Below, one piece after another: positions 1-8,420 of a stretch of DNA of 61,649 nucleotides. The notes under the pieces are model-generated. The model saw nothing but the letters and a program-made list of their open reading frames with translations. It ran no database searches and was not told the DNA's origin. The first letter of the stretch is position 1. Each line of letters begins with the position of its first letter. A program made the position numbers and the translations under genes. This DNA is from Lachnospiraceae bacterium UBA1759 (GTDB lineage: Bacteria > Bacillota > Clostridia > Lachnospirales > Lachnospiraceae). The DNA is taken from assembly GCA_002315555.1 (NCBI GenBank), contig DCHF01000042.1, positions 11,527-73,175 on the forward strand. The letters run 5' to 3'.

Positions 1-1778
1 GCCGGCTTCTCAACGCGCTCTCTCTTGATCTGAGAAACATGAAGGAGACCGTCAACGCCCTTAGCGAGCTCAACGAATGCACCGAAGTCGGTGAGACGTG
101 CAACAGTACCGGTAACAACGTTACCTACTGCAAAACGGGTCTCAGCGTCAGCCCACGGATTTTCGTTCGGGAACTTCTTGGACAGAGCAATCTTGGTGCC
201 GTCGATGCTCTTGATGAAAGCGGTAACGGTATCGCCGGTCTTGAAGACCTTCTTCGGGCTTTCGATACGGCCCCAGCTCATTTCAGAGATGTGAAGCAGA
301 CCGTCAGCGCCGCCTAAATCGATGAATACACCGAAATCGGTGATGTTCTTAACAGTACCTTCTACAACGTCGCCAACCTGGACCTTGGAAAGAAGTGCGT
401 TCAGAGCCTCTTCCTTAGCGCCCTTGATGAGCTGCTTGCGATCGCCGATGACGCGATGCTTCTTCGGGTTGTACTCGGTAAGGATGAATTCGATGGTCTG
501 ACCTTCGTACTTGGAAAGATCCTTCTCGAAAACATCGGATACAAGGCTTGCCGGGATGAAGACCTTAACTTCATCAACGGTGCAGGAAAGGCCGCCCTTT
601 ACCACTTCATCAACTGCTGCAGTGATAACGCTCTTAGCTTCAAAAGCCTCTTCCAGGACCTTGCTGGTCTTCTCGGTGCGGACTCTTCTGGTGGAAAGCT
701 GTACCAGACCGTCGCCGTCATTGACCTTAACGATCTTAGCTTCGATTTCATCGCCAACCTTTACAAGCTCATGTAAATCAGCTGCAGAGTCATTGGTGAA
801 TTCATTCTTCTTGATGACGCCATCATGCTTATAGCCGATGTTGAGTTCGATTTCATCATCTTTAACAGCGATTACAGTGCCCTTTACAACCTCCCCGTTT
901 CTGATTGTCTTAAAAGACTCGTTGAGTAATTGTTCAAAACTTTCTGACATTGTTTGAACCTCCTTGATAATATTCTTTGGGGTAGATGCCCCGGCTGTAA
1001 TCCCCACGCACTTTACGCCTTCAAACCACTTTGGATGCACGTCGACGACCGACTGTATAAAATATGTGTAATTACAATGTTTCCTGCAGATATCGTACAG
1101 CTTCTGCGAATTCGACGAGGACGGACTGCCTATTACAAGCATCAGGTCCGCTTCCGATGCGATCTTTCCGGCTTCCTCCTGCCTTTCCTGAGTCGCATTG
1201 CATACAGTATCAGCGATAATAGCATTGTAACCCATGTTCTTTATTTTTTCAACAACATTTTTAAATTTTTCGTAATTGAACGTTGTCTGAGCAACAATGC
1301 ATATCCGATGATTCTTCGTAAGTTCCAGCGCTTCAAAGGCTTCAAAATCTTCCACCACGAAGACCGGTCCCGTACACCACCCGGTAATCCCCCGCACTTC
1401 CGGATGCCTGGGATCGCCGAAGATGATGACCGTCTCTCCCTCCCCGGAATGCTTCTCCGCGATCCGGTGGATCTTCTTTACGAACGGACACGTGGCATCG
1501 ACCACCCGGAAGCCTGAATTTTCAAGCTTTTCCTGCAGTGCGCGCGTAACACCGTGCGCCCGGATGATGACCGTGCCCTTCTCCGCCCGCAAAAGCTCTT
1601 CTTCACTGTTCAGGACCGAGACGCCCCGCGCCGCAAGGTCCGCGATGACCGCCTCATTATGGACGATGGGCCCGTAGGTATACACCCGTCCTTCTCCGCC
1701 CGTCGCCTGCCTCAAGGTCTCATCGACCGCACGCTGCACGCCGAAACAGAAGCCTGCCGATTTAGCCGTAACGATCAT
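1..1778 (-). CDS. ispH: IspH / 30S ribosomal protein S1 fusion (3' end outside window)
   Basis: A single open frame of 592 visible codons joins two proteins. Residues 1-276 are 4-hydroxy-3-methylbut-2-enyl diphosphate reductase, the last step of the MEP isoprenoid pathway: AGFCFGV holds the first cluster Cys (residue 11), GPIVHN follows near residue 40, and GITAGAST lies at the end. From Met277 (MSESFEQLL) the protein is ribosomal S1: S1 RNA-binding repeats at about 294-364, 380-445, 468-535 and from 553 to the window edge. Met277 is exactly 276 codons from the start, so the fusion needs no frameshift. The start ATG overlaps the cmk stop by four bases (ATGA). Such fusions are known in Clostridia. 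A consensus Shine-Dalgarno sits inside the junction, so free S1 may also be made. The C-terminus is not visible. Confidence 0.95.
   Translation of the reverse strand, partial: MIVTAKSAGFCFGVQRAVDETLRQATGGEGRVYTYGPIVHNEAVIADLAARGVSVLNSEEELLRAEKGTVIIRAHGVTRALQEKLENSGFRVVDATCPFVKKIHRIAEKHSGEGETVIIFGDPRHPEVRGITGWCTGPVFVVEDFEAFEALELTKNHRICIVAQTTFNYEKFKNVVEKIKNMGYNAIIADTVCNATQERQEEAGKIASEADLMLVIGSPSSSNSQKLYDICRKHCNYTYFIQSVVDVHPKWFEGVKCVGITAGASTPKNIIKEVQTMSESFEQLLNESFKTIRNGEVVKGTVIAVKDDEIELNIGYKHDGVIKKNEFTNDSAADLHELVKVGDEIEAKIVKVNDGDGLVQLSTRRVRTEKTSKVLEEAFEAKSVITAAVDEVVKGGLSCTVDEVKVFIPASLVSDVFEKDLSKYEGQTIEFILTEYNPKKHRVIGDRKQLIKGAKEEALNALLSKVQVGDVVEGTVKNITDFGVFIDLGGADGLLHISEMSWGRIESPKKVFKTGDTVTAFIKSIDGTKIALSKKFPNENPWADAETRFAVGNVVTGTVARLTDFGAFVELAKGVDGLLHVSQIKRERVEKP
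948..965 (-). promoter_or_regulatory. Internal ribosome binding site before the S1 half of the fusion
   Basis: On the minus strand AAGGAGG (959-965) lies 8 bases before the in-frame ATG at 950, which begins MSESFEQLL. It is as good as any start signal in the window, although it lies inside the fused reading frame, where it encodes Lys-Glu-Val. Inference: ribosomes can start here and make S1 without IspH. Confidence 0.6.
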
Positions 1779-2443
1779 TTTCTCTTTTCCCCGATGAGAC
1801 GGATGATCTCCGCTACGACCTCTTCGATCGTCATGTCGGAGGAATCTACAAGGATCGCATCGTCCGCCTGCTTGAGCGGCGCGATCTCACGGTGGGAATC
1901 GCGGTAGTCGCGCTCCTCGATCTCCTTTTGGATCGTGAGAAGATCGCAATCCGCGCCTTTTTCCACCAGTTCCTTATAGCGTCTCTTCGCACGCACGAGC
2001 GAGCTTGCGGTCAGGAATATCTTCACATCCGCATCCGGAAGAACCACTGTGCCGATGTCGCGTCCGTCCATCAGAATGTCCGCGGACTTTGCGAGATTCC
2101 GCTGCAGATCCAGAAGCGCCGCGCGTACCGGCGGCATTGCGGAGACCTTGGATGCGGCCTCACCGACCTCCTGGGTACGGATGCTCGCGGAAACATTTTC
2201 ACCGTTTAAGTAGACCTGCTGTACACCGTCTTCGTAGCCGAGGGTCACATCGACCTCGGAAAGATGCGCGCACACTGCCTCCTGATCATCCACGGAAATA
2301 CCGTTTCTCAGCATATAAAAGCCGATCGTGCGATACATTGCACCGGTATCCACGTAAATAAACTGCATGGTCTTTGCCACGGTCTTTGCGATGGTGCTCT
2401 TGCCCGCGCCTGCCGGGCCGTCGATTGCTACATTAAATCCCAT
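1775..2443 (-). CDS. cmk: Cytidylate kinase
   Basis: Phosphorylates CMP and dCMP with ATP in the cytoplasm (pyrimidine nucleotide supply). The 222-residue protein has the P-loop DGPAGAGKST at residues 8-17 and VDTGAMYRT shortly after, both typical of Cmk, and the usual length. I chose the ATG at 2443 because AAAGGAG lies just upstream and the protein then begins MGFNVAIDGP; an upstream in-frame start would add 12 unrelated residues. It lies 10 bases after the flavoprotein gene and overlaps ispH-S1 by four bases. The cmk - ispH - S1 order is common in Clostridia. Confidence 0.96.
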   Translation of the reverse strand: MGFNVAIDGPAGAGKSTIAKTVAKTMQFIYVDTGAMYRTIGFYMLRNGISVDDQEAVCAHLSEVDVTLGYEDGVQQVYLNGENVSASIRTQEVGEAASKVSAMPPVRAALLDLQRNLAKSADILMDGRDIGTVVLPDADVKIFLTASSLVRAKRRYKELVEKGADCDLLTIQKEIEERDYRDSHREIAPLKQADDAILVDSSDMTIEEVVAEIIRLIGEKRK

Positions 2444-2453
2444 ATTTACTCCT

Positions 2454-3686
2454 TTATTCTCCGATGCATTCTCCCGCAAGATGCCCGGTGGACCAGGCCA
2501 GCTGCAGATTGTAACCGCCGGTCAGCGCATCGATATCGATGACCTCGCCTGCAAAATACAGGCCGCTCACCTTCTTACTTTCCATTGTGGACGCGTCGAT
2601 ATCCTTCACGGATACGCCGCCCTGTGTGACGATGGCTTCGTTCATACCCTGCGTACCGAAGACGGTCAACGGCAGGTTCTTCACCACCCCGACCAGTTTC
2701 CGCCGCTCCTCGCGGCTGATCTCGTTCACCTTTTTGTGCTCCGGAATGCCCGTGTACTCGATGACAACATCGATGAGTTTCTTCGGAAGCAGCTCATCGA
2801 GCGCGTTTCCGAACTGACGGTTCCGGTATTTCTCAAAATCACGAAGAAGGCGCTCGTCCAGCATTTCCTCCGTAAGCGCCGGCTTGAGGTCGATGTACAG
2901 CCGGAGCGTTCCCTCATTCCTGAGCCGCTTTGCAACATGCGATGACGCGGACAGAATGACCGGTCCGCTGACCCCGAAATGGGTGAACAGCATCTCGCCG
3001 AAATCCTCGTAGCAGCAGCCCTTCTTGCCCTCGATCCGGATGCCGATGTTCCGGAGCGACAGCCCCGAAAGTCCGGACACCCAGCGTTCCTCGGTCTTGA
3101 ACGGCACCAGTGCGGGAAGAAGCTCCGTGGTCTTATGGCCGAGCTCTTCCGCGAAGCGGATACCATCACCCGTGGAGCCGGTCAGCGGGTAGGAAACACC
3201 GCCCGTACAAACGATGACCGCATCGCCCTTCACAGTTCCGTGCGTGGTCTCGACACCGGTCACGCGGCCGTCCTCCGTCAGCACCCGCTTCACCCGGGTG
3301 TTCAGCCGGAACTCCACGCCGTGCTCCTTCATAAACCGCTCGAATACGCGGATAACGTCGCTTGCGTGGTCGGACAGCGGGAACACGCGGTTTCCGCGCT
3401 CCGTCTTCACGGGGCACCCGTTTTCCTCCATGAACGCCATGACATCGTCATTCGTGTAGCTGTACAATGCGCTGTATAAAAACTTCGGATTGGTGATCAC
3501 GTTATTCATGATGGTCGGGATATCGGACGCGTTGGTCAGATTGCACCGCCCTTTTCCGCTGATGTAGACCTTCTTTCCGAGCTTCTCATTTTTCTCGATC
3601 AGGATGACTTTATGGCCTTTTAAAGATGCACTACAGGCGGCCGCCATACCCGATGCGCCGCCGCCTGTGATAATTACTGTTTTCAT
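2454..3686 (-). CDS. HI0933-like FAD-dependent oxidoreductase (YhiN/BaiN family)
   Basis: A 410-residue flavoprotein. An N-terminal Rossmann motif TGGGASGMAAA (residues 7-17) is followed by the family signature GKGRCNLTN (about 44-52) and, at the C-terminus, the FAD-binding segment GLYFAGEVIDIDALTGGYN. The family is annotated as 'aminoacetone oxidase family FAD-binding enzyme'; its physiological substrate is not settled, and BaiN in bile-acid producers belongs here, but nothing in this locus points to bile acids. The start overlaps the stop of the rhomboid-like gene by four bases (ATGA), so the two are translationally coupled. It often precedes cmk in Clostridia. Confidence 0.9.
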   Translation of the reverse strand: MKTVIITGGGASGMAAACSASLKGHKVILIEKNEKLGKKVYISGKGRCNLTNASDIPTIMNNVITNPKFLYSALYSYTNDDVMAFMEENGCPVKTERGNRVFPLSDHASDVIRVFERFMKEHGVEFRLNTRVKRVLTEDGRVTGVETTHGTVKGDAVIVCTGGVSYPLTGSTGDGIRFAEELGHKTTELLPALVPFKTEERWVSGLSGLSLRNIGIRIEGKKGCCYEDFGEMLFTHFGVSGPVILSASSHVAKRLRNEGTLRLYIDLKPALTEEMLDERLLRDFEKYRNRQFGNALDELLPKKLIDVVIEYTGIPEHKKVNEISREERRKLVGVVKNLPLTVFGTQGMNEAIVTQGGVSVKDIDASTMESKKVSGLYFAGEVIDIDALTGGYNLQLAWSTGHLAGECIGE

Positions 3687-4570
3687 ACGTTGTTTTCTCC
3701 GGAGGAATCGCTTCCCCTGTGAATATGCGTGTAAAGATGCTCGCTGCAGTACTCATAATCGCCCTGACACTTGGAACAGTAACGGAAATCCAGTTCCGGA
3801 TTCGTAAGCTCCGTACGTCCGCAGACCGCGCATTTATGACGTGCCGCTTTGCCTGCACGGATCTCCTTTTCACGACCGGCTGCTTTCCGCTTGAATTCGT
3901 TTCTGCGGATCACATTGGACGGACTGTTTCCGGGACGGTAACCGGTGAGGAGAATGTACAGGATCAGATTGACGATCGCGGCAACGATCATGAAGACCAG
4001 GATCCAGCCGTAACCGCTGCCCACCTGACGGAAGGCCTGGAAAACATCCAGCGCGTACATCGCGAAGGTGACAAGCACCATCCACTTGCCGCGGATCGGA
4101 ATGATGAACATCAGAAGGAACCGCGCATCCGGGAACATCATCGCAAACAGGACGAACATCATCGCATAGAGATAATACGGATTCAGCAGGATGAGCCAGC
4201 CTTCGTTCATGCTTCCGCGGAACATAAAGAAATACAGGAAGCCGAACAGGACCTCGATCACGAGGCCGCTGATCAGGAAGAAATTCACGCGGAAACGGCC
4301 GATGACCTGTTCCAGCGCCTTTGAGATCGAAAAATAAATAAAACAGGTGATCAGCGCCAGGAAATAATCCGATGAACTCGGGACGAACACAAAGGTGAAC
4401 AGGCGCCAGATCTGGCCGCGCATGATCAGGTACGGCTCAAAATAGAGGTACGCCATGATCTCCGGCACGGTCTTACTGACCACAAAGCCCGCAATGTAGC
4501 AAATGACCAGAATGATCATCATATTCGGTGCTTTTACATTTCTGAATTTACGTTCTAATTTATCCAGCAA
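3683..4570 (-). CDS. Rhomboid-like membrane protein with C-terminal zinc ribbon, probably not a protease
   Basis: A 295-residue protein with about six membrane segments between residues 17 and 210, a basic linker, and a C-terminal cysteine domain (CAVC, CSKC and CSEH pairs at about 245-280). GQIWRLFTFVF near residue 52 matches the rhomboid/Derlin signature before the second membrane segment, and FPDARFLLMFIIPIRGKW matches the same superfamily. I find neither the GxSG serine motif nor a histidine in a late membrane segment, so I infer a non-catalytic rhomboid fold. It is coupled to the flavoprotein by a four-base overlap and follows the NlpC/P60 gene by 14 bases. Role unknown. Confidence 0.75.
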   Translation of the reverse strand: MLDKLERKFRNVKAPNMMIILVICYIAGFVVSKTVPEIMAYLYFEPYLIMRGQIWRLFTFVFVPSSSDYFLALITCFIYFSISKALEQVIGRFRVNFFLISGLVIEVLFGFLYFFMFRGSMNEGWLILLNPYYLYAMMFVLFAMMFPDARFLLMFIIPIRGKWMVLVTFAMYALDVFQAFRQVGSGYGWILVFMIVAAIVNLILYILLTGYRPGNSPSNVIRRNEFKRKAAGREKEIRAGKAARHKCAVCGRTELTNPELDFRYCSKCQGDYEYCSEHLYTHIHRGSDSSGENNV

Positions 4571-4584
4571 GAGTTTTTGCTCCT

Positions 4585-5808
4585 TTAATCATTGATGTAA
4601 CGGCGAATGCAGATGGGGTCTTCCATGTAGTTGTAGACATCGACCGTAATGCCGCGCTCCTTGGAGGCCGCATGGATCATCTTACCGTTGCCGATGTAGA
4701 TGCCCACATGACCGACTCCCTCGGAAAGCGTGCCGTTGTCATAATAACCGCGGAAGAACAGAAGATCGCCGGGCTTGATCTCATCCATACTTGCCACTTC
4801 CTTGCCCCAGACGGACTGTTCGATGGAAAGACGCGGAATATTATAACCGAAGTGTTCGTAGATACGAAGGACATAACCGGAACAGTCCACGCCCTCACCG
4901 AGCGTTACACCGCCCCAGACATAAGCGCCGCCGTACCATTCAAACGCATAATCGATCAGGTCCAGACGGAGCTGAGACAGCGATTCACCGGCTTCCTCGT
5001 AGAAATACGGCTCAACGAGTGTATAACGGACCGCGACCTTTTCCGCGTTCACATAGCCGTACAGACCGGTATTTGTGACGACGCGCACCCAGTTTCCCAT
5101 GCGTTCCAGAACTTCATATCCGTTATCCGCGTACATTTCAAACACTTCTTTGGAAGCCGTGTTCGGACGCTCATAAGCCTTGGTGCGGTCGTAGAACGCA
5201 TACGCATTTGCGTTGCAATGCTGCATGGCAACGGTCAGAGCCTCATCGCCCGTGTAGACAAGATCGCTGCTGACATAACCCTCGCAGCCGCCCGCGGTGA
5301 TCTTGTAAAAACCGTTTTCCTCTTCCAGGATCTCAAATACGGAATATGCCGGTGCTTTGCCGATGATGGTCGCACTCGCAGATGCGCTGCTTCGTACATT
5401 CACAAAGCCGGTGGGATTTGAGATCACACCCATATTATCGTAATAGCCGACCAAGGAAAAACGGGGATCGTCATAGGAGGTTTCGCCTTTCACTGCGGCT
5501 TCCGTGGTCTCTGCGCCCGCGGCCGTTTCAACCGGCGGATCCGCTTCCGCTTCGTCTGAAGAAGCTTCGGTCTCCTTGGAGGGTGCGGCGGCATTTGCAT
5601 CACTCACGTCTGTTTTATCCGTTCCGGCATTCCGGTCCGTATCATAGAGTCCCGCGCGCTGTTCCTTGATCTTCTGCAGGTTGATAGCACCGAAGCAAAC
5701 ATTGACACCGGTCAGGACGATAATGATGAAGGACAGGAAATACCGTCCGATCATCTGTCTTTTTCTTCTTTTCATACGGCGAAGGGCCGCATCTTTTAAT
5801 TCACTCAT
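4585..5808 (-). CDS. Membrane-anchored SH3b - NlpC/P60 peptidoglycan hydrolase
   Basis: A 407-residue envelope protein. After a basic N-terminus, one membrane segment (about residues 22-44) anchors it; a Glu/Ala/Thr-rich linker follows; then a bacterial SH3 domain (GFVNVRSSASASATIIGKAP, about 132-190), a second SH3-like segment around 200-265, and an NlpC/P60 domain at about 285-405. The catalytic Cys is in GVDCSGYVLRIYEHFGYNIP and the histidines in GVGHVGIYIGNGKMIHAAS. NlpC/P60 enzymes cut D-Glu-diamino acid bonds in peptide stems. It lies 12 bases downstream of murC, which fits a cell-wall operon. ATG at 5808 retained. Confidence 0.92.
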   Translation of the reverse strand: MSELKDAALRRMKRRKRQMIGRYFLSFIIIVLTGVNVCFGAINLQKIKEQRAGLYDTDRNAGTDKTDVSDANAAAPSKETEASSDEAEADPPVETAAGAETTEAAVKGETSYDDPRFSLVGYYDNMGVISNPTGFVNVRSSASASATIIGKAPAYSVFEILEEENGFYKITAGGCEGYVSSDLVYTGDEALTVAMQHCNANAYAFYDRTKAYERPNTASKEVFEMYADNGYEVLERMGNWVRVVTNTGLYGYVNAEKVAVRYTLVEPYFYEEAGESLSQLRLDLIDYAFEWYGGAYVWGGVTLGEGVDCSGYVLRIYEHFGYNIPRLSIEQSVWGKEVASMDEIKPGDLLFFRGYYDNGTLSEGVGHVGIYIGNGKMIHAASKERGITVDVYNYMEDPICIRRYIND

Positions 5809-5820
5809 GGGTCCTCCGTC

Positions 5821-7242
5821 TTACTCGCACAGCATGCGGGAGATCTTGTAGGAATTTGCGGCGCCGATGACCACGACGATGTCCGCTTCCTTCTTTTCGA
5901 TGCGTTCTCTTACGATTGCGCAGATCTTCTCATTCTCTTCCTCGTTCACGATGCGCTCCGAAGCGGATTCCCACTCTTCCTTCGTAATGGGCTTCACGTT
6001 CTTGTGGATCTCGCGGCCCAGGTGGGTCTTTGCAATGATGACACTGTCGGCGATGAGCAACGCGTTCACATATTCATCCAGCATGAGGCGAAGGCGGGAT
6101 ACCTGATGCGGCTCAAATACCGCAAGCAGCTTTTTGTCCGGGAAATAATCGCGGCACATTGTCAGGACGGAGGAGATCTCCGTGGGATGATGCGCGTAGT
6201 CATCGAAGACCGGAACGCCTTCGCAGGTACCGACCTTGTCAAAACGGCGGCCGACGCCTTTGAAACGGTTCAGTGCCTTATTGATGATGTCATCGGTCAC
6301 ATTACATTCCCATGCAATGAGCACTGCGGTCACGGCATTGGATACATTGTACTCGCCGAACAGGTTCATGGAGAACGCGTGGACTTCACCGTTTCTTGTC
6401 ACCGTGAAGCCGGTACCGTTTTCATCCTTGCGCTCCGTATGATAAAGAACCGTTTCGCAGCGGATGCCGATCTCCTTCGGGAGCTCCGCCGGTCTTCTCG
6501 AAAAGACGATGGCTTTGACATCCTTCATGTTCTCCGCCTGAGACGCTCTTCTTAAGACCTCGACGGCGCCTTCACTCTCTCCGTTTAAGATCACGGTCTT
6601 CGTCTTACCGCCGGTCACAAAGGTCGTAAAGCTCTGAAGGACCTCTTCAAAGTTGTTGTAGCATTCCGGGTGGTCCATTTCCACATTGTTCATGACGGCG
6701 ATCTCCGGATGATAATTGTGGAAATTGCGGTTGAATTCATCGGCCTCGCAGAGGAACAGATCGGAATTGCCGAAACGGCCGCCGTTTCCCCATTCCTTGT
6801 AAACGGAACCGCCCACGACATTCGGGTCCAGACCGGCTTCGATCAGGACTTCCGCAGTCAGGAAGGTGGTCGTCGTCTTTCCGTGCGTACCGGAAATGCC
6901 GATGACGCGCTTATCCTTCTGCAGGTAGCGTCCCATGAATTCCTGCCAGGTCATCAGAATGCCTTTTTCCTGTGCGGCAAGAAGCTCCGGGTTATCCGGG
7001 GCGATGTCAAACAGCGCGGGTGAGACCGCAACGACGTCCACATCATCGGTGATGTGGGCTTTATCGTGGCCGGTATACAGGGTGATCCCATGTTTTTTCA
7101 GATCTCCCGCGTAATAGGATTCCGCGGAAACATCGCAGCCGGAAACACGGTAGCCCGCATTTGCCGCAAGGAGCGCGATGGATGCGCATCCGCTGCCGCA
7201 GATCCCCATAAAATGTACATGTATCTTCAAATTCTCAAACAT
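5821..7242 (-). CDS. murC: UDP-N-acetylmuramate--L-alanine ligase
   Basis: Adds L-Ala to UDP-MurNAc, the first stem-peptide residue of peptidoglycan, in the cytoplasm. The 473-residue protein has GICGSGCASIA at residues 13-23, the ATP-binding GTHGKTTTT at 118-126, EADEFNRNFHNY in the middle, and DDYAHHPTEI in the C-terminal ligase domain, all as in MurC. The length is normal for the family. It heads the operon leading to NlpC/P60, the rhomboid-like protein, the flavoprotein, cmk and ispH-S1, each separated by 15 bases or fewer. Confidence 0.97.
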   Translation of the reverse strand: MFENLKIHVHFMGICGSGCASIALLAANAGYRVSGCDVSAESYYAGDLKKHGITLYTGHDKAHITDDVDVVAVSPALFDIAPDNPELLAAQEKGILMTWQEFMGRYLQKDKRVIGISGTHGKTTTTFLTAEVLIEAGLDPNVVGGSVYKEWGNGGRFGNSDLFLCEADEFNRNFHNYHPEIAVMNNVEMDHPECYNNFEEVLQSFTTFVTGGKTKTVILNGESEGAVEVLRRASQAENMKDVKAIVFSRRPAELPKEIGIRCETVLYHTERKDENGTGFTVTRNGEVHAFSMNLFGEYNVSNAVTAVLIAWECNVTDDIINKALNRFKGVGRRFDKVGTCEGVPVFDDYAHHPTEISSVLTMCRDYFPDKKLLAVFEPHQVSRLRLMLDEYVNALLIADSVIIAKTHLGREIHKNVKPITKEEWESASERIVNEEENEKICAIVRERIEKKEADIVVVIGAANSYKISRMLCE

Positions 7243-7270
7243 GAAGGCTGATCCTTCCTCTATTTCTTCA

Positions 7271-7302
7271 AACGGTACCGGGCGGTATTCTTCAGGCCCG
7301 AT
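7271..7302 (-). other. Hairpin in the murC leader
   Basis: On the minus strand GGTATCGGGC pairs with GCCCGGTACC around a 12-base loop: ten pairs including one G-U. It lies between the likely promoter and the murC start and has no U-run, so it looks like a leader structure rather than a terminator. Function unknown. Confidence 0.45.
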
Positions 7303-7313
7303 ACCAAATATCC

Positions 7314-7322
7314 ATCATATCA
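7314..7322 (-). promoter_or_regulatory. Likely extended -10 promoter of the murC operon
   Basis: The minus strand reads TGATATGAT, an extended -10 element. The -35 region 17 bases upstream (TGGCAA) is poor. It lies about 70 bases before murC in the 156-base gap after holA. Confidence 0.4.
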
Positions 7323-7398
7323 CAGTTCCCCGCTCTTTGCCACAGATTTCAACGAAAGAACACAAAAACGGGGAAATAGGTCTTCCGCGGCCGCCCTG

Positions 7399-8388
7399 TC
7401 AGTACCGCGTCTCACGGACCGTCATGCGGTTGATCAGGATCTCCACGGCCATGGTCTCGTTCAGGTCGCCGGTCTTCACGGCTTCCTCAAGCTCGACCGC
7501 AAGGCGGATGGAATCCTTTAATTTCTGCAGGGTGAAGCCGGCCGCCTGGTCGGACAGCTTGCCGACGATGAATGGCTTTAAGTTCAAAGCACGGGCGATG
7601 TCGTCGCGTCCCTTCCGCTGCATCAGCATATCCTTGATGAGTACCAGCTGGTTCAGCTGCCGCGCGATGAGGAACAGAATGCGCATCGCGGGTTCCTTCA
7701 GGGAAAGAAGGTCGTAGTAAAGCTCCATCGACCGTTCGTGGTTTCCGCGCGCGACCTGCTCGACCAGTTCAAAGATCCGGCTGGTCACGACCGGTGTCAC
7801 GATGAGCTCCACATCCTCCACTGTGATCGTACCGTTTGTTTCGCAGTAATCGCAAAGCTTTTCCACCTCATTGTTCAGCGTATCCATTTCATTTCCGGTG
7901 ATCTCCGTGAAACGGCGGAACGCGTCGCGGGTGATGTTCAGCTTACGGGCGCCGATCTTCTGAAGGATCCATTTTTCCAGCATGGCATCGTCCGGGTGGT
8001 TCATTTCGGAAATGTACCCCTTGTCCTGAACACGCTTGTAGACACGACTCCGTTTATCGATCTCGCTTTCCACAAACACCACGCACGCGGATTCCGGCAG
8101 GGCGTCGATCCACTCGGGGAAGCCCTCCTGACTGCCCTTGAAGATCCCCGAATCCTCCATGATCAGCATACGCTTTTCCGCAAAAAAGGGCATGGTATCG
8201 GTGAAGTCACGGAGTGCGGGGAGATCGAACTCCTTCCCGTTTACGGACATGAAGTTCATGGTGTCCTCGCCGGCCACGGCACTCTTCAGGCGGTTCTTTG
8301 CGGACTGCTTCAGGAAGCTTTCGTTTCCGTACAGCAGGTAGACCCGTTCAAATTTATGTTCTTTGATATCGGCGGTGATTTTTTTCAT
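7399..8388 (-). CDS. holA: DNA polymerase III subunit delta
   Basis: Opens and loads the sliding clamp as part of the clamp loader. The protein (329 residues from the chosen start) has the HolA pattern: YLLYGNESFLKQ near the N-terminus, FFAEKRMLIMEDSGIF, an AAA+-like core without a working P-loop, and the C-terminal collar domain. The start is uncertain: the open frame reaches back to a TTG at 8424 that overlaps the comEC stop (TTGA), with another ATG at 8400. I prefer the ATG at 8388 (MKKITADIKE) because HolA proteins usually begin about there, but no candidate has a clear Shine-Dalgarno at good spacing, so coupling to comEC is plausible. Confidence 0.92.
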   Translation of the reverse strand: MKKITADIKEHKFERVYLLYGNESFLKQSAKNRLKSAVAGEDTMNFMSVNGKEFDLPALRDFTDTMPFFAEKRMLIMEDSGIFKGSQEGFPEWIDALPESACVVFVESEIDKRSRVYKRVQDKGYISEMNHPDDAMLEKWILQKIGARKLNITRDAFRRFTEITGNEMDTLNNEVEKLCDYCETNGTITVEDVELIVTPVVTSRIFELVEQVARGNHERSMELYYDLLSLKEPAMRILFLIARQLNQLVLIKDMLMQRKGRDDIARALNLKPFIVGKLSDQAAGFTLQKLKDSIRLAVELEEAVKTGDLNETMAVEILINRMTVRETRY

Positions 8389-8420
8389 ACCCTTTATCAT
8401 AACAGAAGCGACTGTTGTTT

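Noticed and set aside
7243..7320. T-box leader before murC
   Set aside because: The GTACCG string caught my eye, but the AGGGTGGNACCGCG box and specifier structure are missing.
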